From Methylobacterium sp. J-068 (lineage in GTDB: Bacteria > Pseudomonadota > Alphaproteobacteria > Rhizobiales > Beijerinckiaceae): DNA of 64,000 bases. Numbering within the stretch: position 1 is the stretch's first letter; the number at the start of each line of letters is the position of its first letter. Positions 11,926-21,158 of the stretch are shown here, one piece after another. The notes beneath the pieces are model-generated. The model searched no databases. It worked only from the letters and a program-made list of their open reading frames with translations, and was not told where the DNA came from. Position numbers and translations under genes: made by a program. The stretch is taken from assembly GCF_022829445.1 (NCBI RefSeq), contig NZ_JAKSXY010000063.1:1-64000 (forward strand), in the 5' to 3' direction.

Positions 11926-13701
11926 TCAGTCTCGCCGGCCGGCGCGGCTCGCCACGAGTCGCAGGCCCTGAACGGGTGGATCGGCCAGCGCCGCCGCGAC
12001 CTTGCGCTCCAGTTCGCCGCCCCGGAACGGCTTCTGCACGATCCGATCCGTCCCGACCTCGCCGCCCCGCATCAGGACGGTGGTGTCGGCGTAGCCGGTG
12101 GCGAACATCACCGCCAGGTGCGGCCAGCGGCGCCGGATCTCGCCCTCCACCTCGGCGCCGTTCATGCCCGGCATGGCGAAGTCGAGCAGGATGAGGTCGA
12201 CGCACGGATCGAGCTCCAGGGCCTGCAGCGCCGCGAGGCCGGACCCGGCCTCCCGGACGGCGTACCCGGTCTCCGACAGGATCGTCGTGGTGACCTCGCG
12301 CACGGCGCTGTCGTCGTCCACCACGAGAATGACGGGCCTGTCGTCCGACTCACGTCGAGCAGCGCAGTCGACCGCCTGCGGCGCGACCGGCTCGGCGCGA
12401 GGGCCGGCCTCGGCGCGCGGCAGGTAGACCCGGACGGACGTGCCCTCGCCGACCCGCGTGTCGATGCGGACGCCGCCGCCCGATTGTTTGGCGAAGCCGT
12501 AGACCTGCGCGAGCCCGAGGCCGGAGCCCTTGTCGACCGCCTTCGTGGTGAAGAAGGGTTCGAAGACCCGCGCCAGGACGTCGGGCGGGATTCCGGTCCC
12601 GGTGTCGCTCACCGCCACCATCACGTAGGCGCCGGGGCTCGGCTCCTCCACGCGGGCGGGCGGCTGCGTCAGCGTGACGTTGGCGGTCTCGATGGTCAGG
12701 CATCCGCCCACCGCCATCGCGTCGCGGGCGTTGATCGCGAGGTTGAGGATCACGAGCTCGATCTGCGTCGCGTCGACGAGCGCCGACCAGAGATCGCCCT
12801 GAAGCGTCATCTCGATCCGGACTGCGCCGCCGATGGAACTCTGCAGCAGGTCGCGCATCGAGGCGACGGTCTGGTTCAGCTCGACCGGTGTCGGTTCCAG
12901 CCGCTGGCGCCGTGAGAAGGCGAGGAGTTGCGCGGTCAGGCGCGCGCCCCGGTCGGCCGCGCCCCGCATCATGGCGAGGCGGTTTTTCGAGCGCTCGTCG
13001 GCCACGGCGCGCCCCAGGAACTCGATGTTGCCCGAGATCACCGTGAGGAGGTTGTTGAAGTCGTGCGCAACGCCGCTGGTGAGTTGGCCCACCGCCTCCA
13101 GGCGCTGGGCCTGCCGCAGGGCTTCCTCGACGCGCTCGCGCTCGACGATCTGGCGATGCAGTTCGGTGTTGGCGGCGGCGAGTTCGCGGGTGCGCGCCTC
13201 GACCCGCGCCTCCAGGGTCTCGTTCAATTCGCGCAGATCCTGCAGGGCACGCTCGCGCTCGGCCCGCGCCCGGGCCTCGGAGAGTGCGCGCATGATGGTG
13301 CGGGGCAGGCGGTCGAGCCGCTGCTTGGTGACGTAATCGGTGGCGCCGCGCTTGAGGGCCTCCACCGCCACGTCCTCGCCGAGGGTGCCGGAGACGAAGA
13401 CGAACGGGGTGCCGGGGCATTGCACCCGGGCGATGGCGAGGGCGCTGAGACCGTCAAAGGTCGGCAGGACGTAATCGGCCAGGATCAGGTGGTGGGCACG
13501 CGCCGCCGCCGCGCGGGTGAAATCGGCCTGGGTCATCACCCGGTCGAGATCGTAGGGGTGCCCCAGGTCGTCGAGCACCCCGCCGAGCAGTTCGGTGTCG
13601 AGATCGCTGTCCTCCAGGAGCAGGATCCGCAGCGGCTCCGAACCGTACCCCTCCGCCAGACCAGGCTCCGTCTCGGCGTCCTTCAACTGTTCGATGGCCA
13701 T
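11926..13701 (-). CDS. Hybrid histidine kinase, REC-HisKA-HATPase-REC
   Basis: A 591-aa soluble sensor kinase. Residues 24-140 form a receiver domain with phospho-acceptor Asp76 ([13 protein letters not shown]). A coiled coil follows at about 140-200. The HisKA box [11 protein letters not shown] has His213. HATPase motifs include [24 protein letters not shown] and [12 protein letters not shown] second receiver near residues 470-580 carries Asp507 ([12 protein letters not shown]). There is no membrane segment, so input probably comes through the first receiver from a partner kinase. Its start overlaps the response regulator gene by 19 nt, in an operon headed by a bacteriophytochrome, which implies a red-light phosphorelay. 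The output target is unknown. Confidence 0.9.
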   Translation of the reverse strand: MAIEQLKDAETEPGLAEGYGSEPLRILLLEDSDLDTELLGGVLDDLGHPYDLDRVMTQADFTRAAAARAHHLILADYVLPTFDGLSALAIARVQCPGTPFVFVSGTLGEDVAVEALKRGATDYVTKQRLDRLPRTIMRALSEARARAERERALQDLRELNETLEARVEARTRELAAANTELHRQIVERERVEEALRQAQRLEAVGQLTSGVAHDFNNLLTVISGNIEFLGRAVADERSKNRLAMMRGAADRGARLTAQLLAFSRRQRLEPTPVELNQTVASMRDLLQSSIGGAVRIEMTLQGDLWSALVDATQIELVILNLAINARDAMAVGGCLTIETANVTLTQPPARVEEPSPGAYVMVAVSDTGTGIPPDVLARVFEPFFTTKAVDKGSGLGLAQVYGFAKQSGGGVRIDTRVGEGTSVRVYLPRAEAGPRAEPVAPQAVDCAARRESDDRPVILVVDDDSAVREVTTTILSETGYAVREAGSGLAALQALELDPCVDLILLDFAMPGMNGAEVEGEIRRRWPHLAVMFATGYADTTVLMRGGEVGTDRIVQKPFRGGELERKVAAALADPPVQGLRLVASRAGRRD

Positions 13702-14147
13702 TCTCCCCCACGGTGCGGCGGCGGTTCGTTCAGCACCGCCCAGAAGACCCCGAGATCCTGGATCGCCTCGAAGAATTCCGTGAACCCAACGGGCTTGACC
13801 ACGAAAGCGTTCACCCCGAGGTCGTAGGAACGCACGAGGTCGGTCTCCTCCCGCGAGGAGGTGAGCATCACCACGGGGATCGCCCGCGTGCGGATGTCGC
13901 CCTTCACCTTGGCGAGCACTTCCAGACCGTCGACCTTGGGCAGCTTCAGGTCCAGGAGCACCACGGCCGGGTCTCGGGCGTCGCGGCCCTCGTGCTGACC
14001 GCGCCGGTACAGGAAGTCGAGGGCCTCCGCGCCGTCCCGGCAGATCACGATCTGATTGGCGAGTTGGCTCTTCTCCAGGGCGGCGAGCGTCAGCTCGATG
14101 TCGTTCGGGTTGTCCTCCACGAGGAGGATCGGCTTCAGGTCGGGCAT
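13683..14147 (-). CDS. Single-domain response regulator (phytochrome partner)
   Basis: A 154-aa CheY-like receiver with no output domain. It shows [14 protein letters not shown] (acidic pocket), phospho-acceptor Asp66 in [13 protein letters not shown], the switch residues MLTSS, and the lysine of VVKPV. This is the Rcp1/BphR type usually paired with bacteriophytochrome kinases. It starts 3 nt after the phytochrome gene ends and overlaps the hybrid kinase gene. The likely route is phosphate flow from the phytochrome to this protein, and possibly on into the hybrid kinase; the last step is inference. The C-terminal extension [14 protein letters not shown] is not part of the receiver fold. Confidence 0.92.
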   Translation of the reverse strand: MPDLKPILLVEDNPNDIELTLAALEKSQLANQIVICRDGAEALDFLYRRGQHEGRDARDPAVVLLDLKLPKVDGLEVLAKVKGDIRTRAIPVVMLTSSREETDLVRSYDLGVNAFVVKPVGFTEFFEAIQDLGVFWAVLNEPPPHRGGEWPSNS

Positions 14148-14150
14148 GGT

Positions 14151-16502
14151 TCAGCGCGCTTCCTTCGACGCGGATCGGGAACGGGACGCGGTCCCGGGAT
14201 TCACCACCGCTCTGGGCGACGGCAGCGTGAAGCAGAAGGTGGCGCCCTCGCCGAGAACGCCCTCGGCCCAGGTGCGCCCACCGTGGCGCTCGACGATGCG
14301 CCGGACGTTCGCGAGGCCGATGCCGGTCCCCTCGAATTCCTCGACCCGGTGCAGACGCTGGAAGACCCCGAACAGCTTGCCCACATAGGCCATGTCGAAG
14401 CCGACGCCGTTGTCGCGTACGAAGAACACCGGCTGGTCGGCCCCGTGGTCGTCCGGGCGCCCGCCCACCGCGTCCGCTTCGAGGCGCCCCACCTCGATGC
14501 GGGCCTCGGGGCGCGTCCGCGTGTATTTGACCGCGTTCGAGAGCAGGTTCTCGATGACGAGGCGCAGCATCACGGGATCGGCATGGACCTGGCCGAGCGG
14601 TCCGATCGTCCAGTGGATGGTCCGTTCCGGCCCGACGTCGCGCAAGGTGGAGCGCCGGACCTCCTCGACCAGCAGGGTGAGGTCGCAGGTCACGGGTTTC
14701 AGGGAATTGCGGCCCATCTGAGAGAAGCGCAGCAGGTTGTCGACGAGGGTGCCGGCGGAGAACGCGGCCTCCACGATGGTGTCGACGTAGTGGCGCCCCT
14801 TGTCCGTCAGCCGGGCGCCCTCGCGGGAACGTAGGAGTTCGGAATACCCGACGATGTGCCGGAAGGGTGCGCGCAGGTCGTGGCTCACGGAGTAGGAGAA
14901 GGCCTCCAGCTCCTTGTTGGAGCGCTGGAGTTCCTCGCTGAGGGCGGCGAGTTCCTCGGCCCGCCGCAGCACGATGCCGAGCACCGACCCGCGCAGCTCC
15001 TTCACGGCCTCGGTCTCGGCGCGCGACCACGGAAGGGCGCGGCCCTGCAGCGTCTCCTTCCAGATCTCGAAGGATTTGCGCGGGTGCAGCCGATCGGGGC
15101 CGCCGGCCGGGTCGGCCAGCGCCGCCTTGTTCGGGTCGCCGCCCCACCGCACGGTGCGCACGACCTCCGGCCTGAACCAGAGCACGTAGCTCGCGTATTT
15201 CTGCGAAATCGAGATGGCCAGGAGGCCGCTCGCCCGGTCCGCGAACGCGCGCGCGGGCGGATGCTCTTCGCCCAGCGCCTCGGTGGCGACGATGTCGGCG
15301 CCGCCTGGGCCGCTCGAGAGCCATTGGTAGATGGCGCGGACCTCGCCCTCGGTCGGCGTCACGCCCATCAGCCGGCAGCTCTCGGCCGTGACCACCGCCG
15401 CGCCCGAAGCGCCCGCCAGGGCCAGGACGTCGTCCGTGTGCTTCAGGAGACCCTCGAGAAAGTTCTCCTCCTCCGCCATGTAGCCGAGGAGCCGGGCCTG
15501 GATCGTCCCGAGCGCGAGCCGCTGCTCGGCCTCGGCGCCGCGCTCCTTGGCGGCGAGTTGCAGCGCGAAGATGCGGGTGAGGAAGTCGCAGGCGTTGCGG
15601 GCCTGGAGCGGCACGCGCCGCGCCGCGCGGTTGTGGCACGAGATCAGGCCCCACAGAGCCCCGTCGACGAGGATCGAGACCGACATCGACGCCTCGGTGC
15701 CCATGTTGCGCATGTAGGCCACGTGCACGGGCGAGACGCTGCGCAGGATCGACTGGCTGAGATCGAGGGGCTCGTCGTCCGCCGCGCCCGGCTCGCGCAG
15801 GATCGGCACGGGCAGATAGGCTGCGTCCGGAATGATGCGCAGGCGGTTGCGCCGGTAGAGTTCGCGCGCCTGGGCGGGGATGTCGGAGGCCGGGAAGCGC
15901 AGATCGAGATAGGAGGGCAGGGCACCGTTGCCGTCCTCGGCCACCACGGTGCCGTGCCAGTCCCGATCGAACCGATAGACGAGGGTGCGATCGAAGCCGG
16001 TGATGTGGCGGATGTCTACCGCCAGGAGTTGGCACAAAGCCACCACCGAATCCGCCTCGGGCAGGCCTTCGACGAAGCGGCTGAGGCGCGGGTAGAGCGC
16101 GTCGAGACTGTGCTGGGAAGCGGATTTGCTCGCCACCGCCTCGAATTCCAGAACCGTCAGTTCGTCGGAATGATGGACGGCGAGATCGTAGGCGCGGGCG
16201 CCGTCGACCGTCGCCAGCGTGACGGTGCGCAGATACAGCGCGCCGTCGCGGTCGCGCGCGTCGAGGCCGGTGAACGGGTCGGCGAGGTCCGGAAAGACCG
16301 ATGCGAAATCCCGGCCGAGGAGCGGCGCGTCCGGCTGGCCTTCGAGGCGCGGCGCGTTGGCGCTCGCCTGGACGATGCGCCGCCGGGGCCCCTCGACGGC
16401 GATGAGGAACCCATGCGGCTGGAGGGTGCCGAGGCGATGGATCGGCTCCCGGTCGCAGGCGGTCAGTTCCGCCTCGCGCGGGCCCCTGGCGGTCGAGGTC
16501 AA
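14151..16502 (-). CDS. bphP: Bacteriophytochrome histidine kinase
   Basis: A 783-aa red/far-red photoreceptor kinase with PAS-GAF-PHY and HisKA-HATPase modules. The likely biliverdin-attachment cysteine is Cys16 (LTACDREPIHRLGTLQPHG). The GAF domain holds FPASDIPAQARELYRRN and SPVHVAYMRNMG. The usual CHH next to the chromophore reads CHN here. The PHY tongue motif PRKSFEIWKE is present. The kinase box SYSVSHDLRAPFRHIVGY has His541, and the ATPase lobe shows DNGVGFD and GTGIGLANVRRIVERHGG. The start is TTG, preceded by a GGGAG motif; no ATG or GTG in frame precedes Cys16. It heads an operon with a response regulator and hybrid kinase. No haem oxygenase gene is in the window. Confidence 0.93.
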   Translation of the reverse strand: MTSTARGPREAELTACDREPIHRLGTLQPHGFLIAVEGPRRRIVQASANAPRLEGQPDAPLLGRDFASVFPDLADPFTGLDARDRDGALYLRTVTLATVDGARAYDLAVHHSDELTVLEFEAVASKSASQHSLDALYPRLSRFVEGLPEADSVVALCQLLAVDIRHITGFDRTLVYRFDRDWHGTVVAEDGNGALPSYLDLRFPASDIPAQARELYRRNRLRIIPDAAYLPVPILREPGAADDEPLDLSQSILRSVSPVHVAYMRNMGTEASMSVSILVDGALWGLISCHNRAARRVPLQARNACDFLTRIFALQLAAKERGAEAEQRLALGTIQARLLGYMAEEENFLEGLLKHTDDVLALAGASGAAVVTAESCRLMGVTPTEGEVRAIYQWLSSGPGGADIVATEALGEEHPPARAFADRASGLLAISISQKYASYVLWFRPEVVRTVRWGGDPNKAALADPAGGPDRLHPRKSFEIWKETLQGRALPWSRAETEAVKELRGSVLGIVLRRAEELAALSEELQRSNKELEAFSYSVSHDLRAPFRHIVGYSELLRSREGARLTDKGRHYVDTIVEAAFSAGTLVDNLLRFSQMGRNSLKPVTCDLTLLVEEVRRSTLRDVGPERTIHWTIGPLGQVHADPVMLRLVIENLLSNAVKYTRTRPEARIEVGRLEADAVGGRPDDHGADQPVFFVRDNGVGFDMAYVGKLFGVFQRLHRVEEFEGTGIGLANVRRIVERHGGRTWAEGVLGEGATFCFTLPSPRAVVNPGTASRSRSASKEAR

Positions 16503-16742
16503 GGCGTCCGCTCCCTGGCACCGGACAGCCCGACATGCCCGTCCACAGGGTCGTGCCTACGCGGATCGCCCCACGAGCGCAACGTGGCACGAAGGAGGGG
16601 AAACCCGGCCGGCGACGCATGACGATCGGGGGTTGCACCCGAACCGAGCGGACCGCGTCTTCGACTTTGGACCGGACTCGCCCTAGCTTGGCCGAGATGG
16701 GACGAGGCCGCGCGGGCGGCGGGCGAAAGCGGGGGGAAACGC

Positions 16743-17969
16743 ATGTCGAAGTCGGATCGCGTGGAGTCGCGCCCGCCGGAACTCCAGAGCCCCTGGCGCA
16801 CGGAGGCGCGGGTGGCGCTCCAGGCGGAGGCCCGCGCCTTCGCCCACGAAGTCGTGATGCCACTGGCCGACGAACTCGACCCGCAGAAAGCGGAGATGCC
16901 CCGTTCCCTGATCGACCGGATGGCCGCGAAGGGCTGGTTCGGCATCACGATTCCGGCCGAGCATGGCGGCCTCGGCCTCGGTGTGTTCGAATATTGCCTC
17001 GTCTCGGAGGAGCTGGCGCGGGCCTGGCTCTCCGTGGGAAGCATCCTGGCCCGGGGCCAGGGCCTGGGCACCCAGACGCTCGATCCGGAGCGGCGGCGCG
17101 GCCTCCTCGAGAGCTCGGCCAAGGGCCAGTGGATCGGCGGCATCGCCCTGTCCGAGCCGGCCGCCGGTTCGGACCTCGCCGGCGTGCAGACCCGCGCGGT
17201 GCGCGAGGGCGACACCTGGGTGCTGTCGGGGATGAAGCGCTGGGCGGGCTTCGCCAAGGCGGCCGATTTCATCGAGGTCCTGGCCCGCACCCGCGACCCG
17301 CAGCCGGGCGAGCCGCGCTCGGCCGGGCTGGAGCCCTTCCTCGTGGTCAAGGAGCCCGGCACCTTCCCGCCCGGCATGACCGGACGGGTCATCGACAAGA
17401 TCGGCTATCACGGCTTCCTCACCTTCGAGCTCGACCTCGACGGGGTGCGGGTGCCCGAGAGCGACCGGCTCACGGGCCTCTACGGCGACCAGGGCGCGGA
17501 CGCGGATTCCGGCGGCTTCGCCTCCGTTCAGCGCGGCCTCAACATCGCGCGCGTCCACACCGCCGCCCGCGCCGTGGGCGTCGCCCGCGCGGCCCTGGAG
17601 GACACCCAGGCCTATCTTCAGGAGCGCGAGCAGTTCGGCCATCCGATCGGCGATTTCCAGGCCCTTCGCTTCGCGCTCGCCGACATGGCGGCGGACGTCG
17701 CTCAGGCCCGCGCCTTCTGGCAGCAGGTGGCCCATCTCCTCGATGCCGGCGAACCGGCGGAGAGCGAGTCCGCCATGGTCAAGCTCGTCTGTACCGAGAT
17801 GGCGGTGCGGGTGACCAACCAGGCGATGCAGCTCCACGGCGGCAACGGCTACACCACCGAGCGCCGGGTGGAGCGCTACTGGCGCGACGCGCGGCTGACC
17901 ACGATCTTCGAGGGCACCAGCGAGATCCAGCGCCGGATCATCAGCGACCGGATGCTGCCCAAGGCGTGA
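16743..17969 (+). CDS. Acyl-CoA dehydrogenase
   Basis: A 408-aa FAD-dependent acyl-CoA dehydrogenase that introduces a trans-2 double bond into an acyl-CoA. The domain order is normal: an N-terminal helical part, the FAD/substrate segment IALSEPAAGSDLAGVQTRA, then EREQFGHPIGDFQALRFALADM. The C-terminal MQLHGGNGYTTE leads to IFEGTSEIQRRIISDRM, which contains the expected catalytic glutamate region. Substrate chain length cannot be assigned. It stands alone, divergent from the phytochrome operon across about 240 bp that must hold both promoters. It is followed directly by a strong hairpin. Confidence 0.9.
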   Translation: MSKSDRVESRPPELQSPWRTEARVALQAEARAFAHEVVMPLADELDPQKAEMPRSLIDRMAAKGWFGITIPAEHGGLGLGVFEYCLVSEELARAWLSVGSILARGQGLGTQTLDPERRRGLLESSAKGQWIGGIALSEPAAGSDLAGVQTRAVREGDTWVLSGMKRWAGFAKAADFIEVLARTRDPQPGEPRSAGLEPFLVVKEPGTFPPGMTGRVIDKIGYHGFLTFELDLDGVRVPESDRLTGLYGDQGADADSGGFASVQRGLNIARVHTAARAVGVARAALEDTQAYLQEREQFGHPIGDFQALRFALADMAADVAQARAFWQQVAHLLDAGEPAESESAMVKLVCTEMAVRVTNQAMQLHGGNGYTTERRVERYWRDARLTTIFEGTSEIQRRIISDRMLPKA

Positions 17970-18004
17970 GACCGTCGCCGCTCGATCGAAGCGGAGACGG
18001 TCTC
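17968..18004. terminator. Long hairpin between convergent genes
   Basis: Nine-base arms GAGACCGTC and GACGGTCTC are perfect complements. Inside them a second pair CCGCT/AGCGG closes a seven-base loop CGATCGA, with a single mismatch between the stems. It starts on the stop codon of the acyl-CoA dehydrogenase and lies about 80 nt from the end of the convergent kinase gene. This fits a two-way terminator, although no long T run follows. Confidence 0.6.
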
Positions 18005-18081
18005 GCTCAGCCCGCGCGGCGCCTGAGCGAAGCCCAGATCCGCCATCCCGAGGGGATCGAACGGATCTGGTCCGACGCGCC

Positions 18082-20528
18082 TCAGCGCCCACCCATCACC
18101 ACGCGCAGCTTGTCGGCGAGGTCCTCCCGCCGATAGGGCTTGCTGAGGAGCGGAAGGTCGACGGGCACGCCCTGCTCGCCGAGGGCGGAGCCGGTGTAGC
18201 CCGAGGCGAGCAGCACCCGCAGGCCCAGGCGCAGGCGGCGGGCCCGCACGGCGAGTTCGATTCCGTTCATGCCGCCCGGCATGACCACGTCCGAGAACAG
18301 GATGTCGATGCGCTCGGGCCCCTTCAGGCGCTCCAACGCCTCGGCCGCGTGGGTGGCGGTGAGGGTGTGGTATCCGAGCTCGGACAGGCTCTCGACCGCC
18401 ATCTCCAGCACGGCGGCCTCGTCCTCGACCACCAGGATCACCTCGCCCTCCGCCGCCCGGCGCAAGGGCAGGAGCGCGTCGGTGCGCGCCGACACGGCCG
18501 CCGGCTCCCCCGAGCGCGGAAGGTCGATGGTGAGGGTGGTGCCGAGGCCCGGCGCGCTCGCGACGCGGACCTGGCCGCCACCCTGTCGGACGAAGCCATA
18601 GACTTGGCTCAGGCCGAGGCCGGTGCCCTTGCCGACGTCCTTGGTGGTGAAGAACGGCTCGAAGGCCCGCGCGGCGGTGGCCGCATCCATGCCCGTTCCG
18701 GTATCGGTGACCGAGACGCGGACGTAGTCCCCCTCCGTCAGGTCCGGCCAGGCGGCGCGGCGTTCCGGGGTGACGGCGAGGTTCTCGGTCCGCACCGTCA
18801 GGGTGCCGCCGCCCGGCATGGCGTCGCGCGCATTCACCGCGAGGTTGAGGATGGCGCTCTCGAACTGGCCGGGATCGAGCCGCACCGGATCGAGGGCGGC
18901 GTCGAGGTCGAGGACGAGGGTCACGGTCTCGCCGAGCGCACGCCGAAGCAGGCCCTGGAAATCCTTCAGCAGGTGGTTCGGGTTCACCGTCTCGGGCCGC
19001 AAGACCTGCCGGCGCGAGAACGAGAGGAGCTTCTCGGTGACCTCGGCGCCGCGCCGCGCCGCCGTCATCGCCGAGGTCGCCAGCCGCTCGACCCGCCGCG
19101 CGTCGTCGGGGCGGCGGACGATCATGTCGAGATTGCCCACGATCACGGTGAGCAGGTTGTTGAAATCGTGGGCGACGCCGCCCGTGAGCTGGCCGATCGC
19201 CTCCATCTTCTGGGCCTGGTTCAGGCGCTGCTCGGCCTCGCGACGGTCGGTGGTGTCGATGACCACACCGACCATGAACGCCGGATCGCCGGCGGGGTCC
19301 CGGTAGGTCCGTCCGCGCACGTCGATCCAGCGCTCGGCGCCGTCGCCCGCCCGGACGATCCGGCACTGGACCTCGAAATGCTCGTCCCGGGACCGGCTGT
19401 CCTGCCGGACCCGCGCTAGGACGGCCTCGACGCCGGGACGGTCGTCCTCCACCACATGGCGCAGGAAGTCGTCGACGCCCCAATCGGGCAGCAGCGTCTC
19501 GTAGCCGAAGATCCGGTCGTGCCGCAGTGTCCGGCTGGACTTGCCCGTGGCGAGGTCGAGGTGCCAATCCCCCATATCCGCGGCCTCGAGGGCGACCACG
19601 AGGCTGTCCCGCGCCATCGCGAGATCCGCCCGCTGGCGCTCGCTCAAGCGCGCCGCCCGCTCGGCCGCGCCGTAGAGCCCGTCGACTTCGCGCAGGTAGA
19701 CGCCCAGCAGGATCATGCCGGCGGCGAGCGCCTCCAGCCGTCCGGCGAACCAGCCCACGCTTCCCCGCGCCGCGCCCGGCAGGGTGACCACGTTGTCGAA
19801 GACGAGGAGCAGCAGCGAGACCGCGTGGTCCAGCACAGAGTGGCGAGCGCCACGAGGGTGAGGACCATCACGCCCGGCCCGATGCCGGAGGTGGTCAGCA
19901 GCCGGTAATCGTCGCCATCGACGCAGCGCGGCAGGTATTCGACCCAGGCGACCACGACCCAGGTCAGCATCGCGACCCCCGCGACCACCGCCAGAGCGGC
20001 GAGGCCGCCGACCCGGCCGACACGATCGGGCCGCACCCAGCGCGGACGGCCATCCCCCTCCATGATCGCGTAGGGCAGCGCGAAGAGCGGCGGCCCGACA
20101 TGCCACAGGGTCCACAACCACGTGGTCGTCCCCGGCCCCGAGCCGAGGATGCGGCCCGGTGCGAACACGCCCGGAAAGGTCAGGAGCTGCACCGCGACGA
20201 TCAGGGTCGTGAAGAGAGAGCCGGCCGCCAGGACGAGGAGCGGGACGGAAGCGGTGCGCCGGTACTGGGCGAAGAACAGGTAGGTGGTGACCGCGTAGAC
20301 CGTGATCAGCGCCGCCTGATAGCTCGGCACGAAGCCCGGCATGGCCCCGACCGGGTCGGTCACGATGGGCAGGAGCGCCAGCGTCAGCAGCGCGAAGGCC
20401 GCCGAGACCGCCGACGCGAACCGCCGCTGCGGCCGGCTCGGCGGCGCGTTCGCGAAGGTGGGAAGGTCTGGAAGTCCAGCGGTTTCCGGCACGTCGGGCT
20501 CCCGGGCCAGGCACCAGGAGCGGATCAC
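18082..20528 (-). pseudogene. MASE4 membrane hybrid histidine kinase with apparent frameshift
   Basis: The N-terminal frame (GTG at 20528) encodes a MASE4-like membrane sensor with about seven hydrophobic segments, beginning around RRFASAVSAAFALLTLALLP. Near 19842 this frame degenerates into Cys/Ser-rich nonsense. The -1 frame picks up as SVLDHAVSLLLLVFDNVVTLPG and runs on through a PAS domain, HisKA ([11 protein letters not shown]), HATPase and a receiver (DILFSDVVMPGGMNG) to 18082. One missing base would restore a single protein of about 815 aa. It could be a true inactivating mutation or a sequencing error. The signal sensed is unknown. The kinase half resembles the phytochrome-linked hybrid kinase nearby. 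Confidence 0.75.
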
Positions 20529-20879
20529 CCGGCGATCAGGACCTGCAACGGTCTAGCACCTTCCGGAATCCGTGCCCATGACCGCCTCAGACGGAAGGCC
20601 CGCCCGATCGGCAACGCCCCGACCATGTCGCGAACTACAGAACGTGCGCGCGCGCTCGGGGCGGACGCCGCCCGAGCCGAGACATCGGCCGATCGGACGC
20701 ACCCCGCATTTTTCCGGGCGCGGTCAATCCAAATCGAACGCGATCCATCGAATCATATTCCATGATTTCAAGAAAAACGACGACGCCGTTGTCGCGCCTA
20801 CTCGAAAAACAAAAGATCAAGCTGGAACCCGTAAACTCGGAATACGCTTCAGACTTCGATCGAACATTCGGAGAAAACC
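20529..20879. other. Non-coding gap upstream of small membrane ORF
   Basis: About 350 bp with no convincing gene. The right half (about 20720-20879) is clearly less GC-rich than its surroundings, with stretches such as GATTTCAAGAAAAACGACG. It likely holds the promoter of the 58-aa ORF. The left part must hold the promoter of the MASE4 kinase. Short open frames here have no recognisable features. Confidence 0.5.
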
Positions 20880-21056
20880 ATGCAGGATCAATATCTGATC
20901 TTCGGCCTCGCGCTCGCGACATTCGCGATCGCCATCGCTGTACTTCTGGTCATGCGGGCTCGTATCGCCGCCAAGAAGAAGACGCCCGAACGCTCCGCCT
21001 TCCTCGACACGCATGGCGGACCGCCCCGGAAGAACCGGCCGGGTACCGAGCATTGA
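20880..21056 (+). CDS. Small single-pass membrane protein, 58 aa, unknown
   Basis: A short gene I do not recognise by family. The ATG at 20880 is preceded by CGGAGA at a good distance. The protein begins MQDQYLIFGLALATFAIAI. It has one hydrophobic helix (residues 5-25), then a basic stretch (RARIAAKKK), then a polar tail rich in Pro and Arg ending RPGTEH. This gives an N-out or tail-anchored layout. Codon use in the body is normal for the genome. The role is unknown. Evidence is limited to the ribosome binding site, the membrane helix plus positive-inside pattern, and a clean open frame. Confidence 0.6.
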   Translation: MQDQYLIFGLALATFAIAIAVLLVMRARIAAKKKTPERSAFLDTHGGPPRKNRPGTEH

Positions 21057-21077
21057 GGGGCTGCGCGGCGCTCTCGC

Positions 21078-21124
21078 CGAGGGCGCCGCCTGCACCGCGA
21101 GGGCGCCGCCTGCATTACGAGGGG
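21078..21124. repeat. 20-bp tandem repeat, about 2.3 copies
   Basis: The unit CGAGGGCGCCGCCTGCA plus three variable bases occurs at 21078-21097 and 21098-21117, and a third partial copy begins at 21118. It lies between the 58-aa ORF and the 3' end of the convergent cytochrome gene. The central GGCGCC is itself palindromic. It could influence termination, but no clear stem plus T run is visible. Confidence 0.7.
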
Positions 21125-21158
21125 GGCCTCCGCTTTTCCGGGACGGGGCGGGCTGCGC

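Noticed and set aside
11926-16863. Open frame of about 1645 codons on the minus strand across the phytochrome operon
   Set aside because: Only its last part is a real gene (hybrid kinase from 13701). The upstream part is an out-of-frame shadow of bphP and the response regulator, rich in Arg, Ala and Gly.
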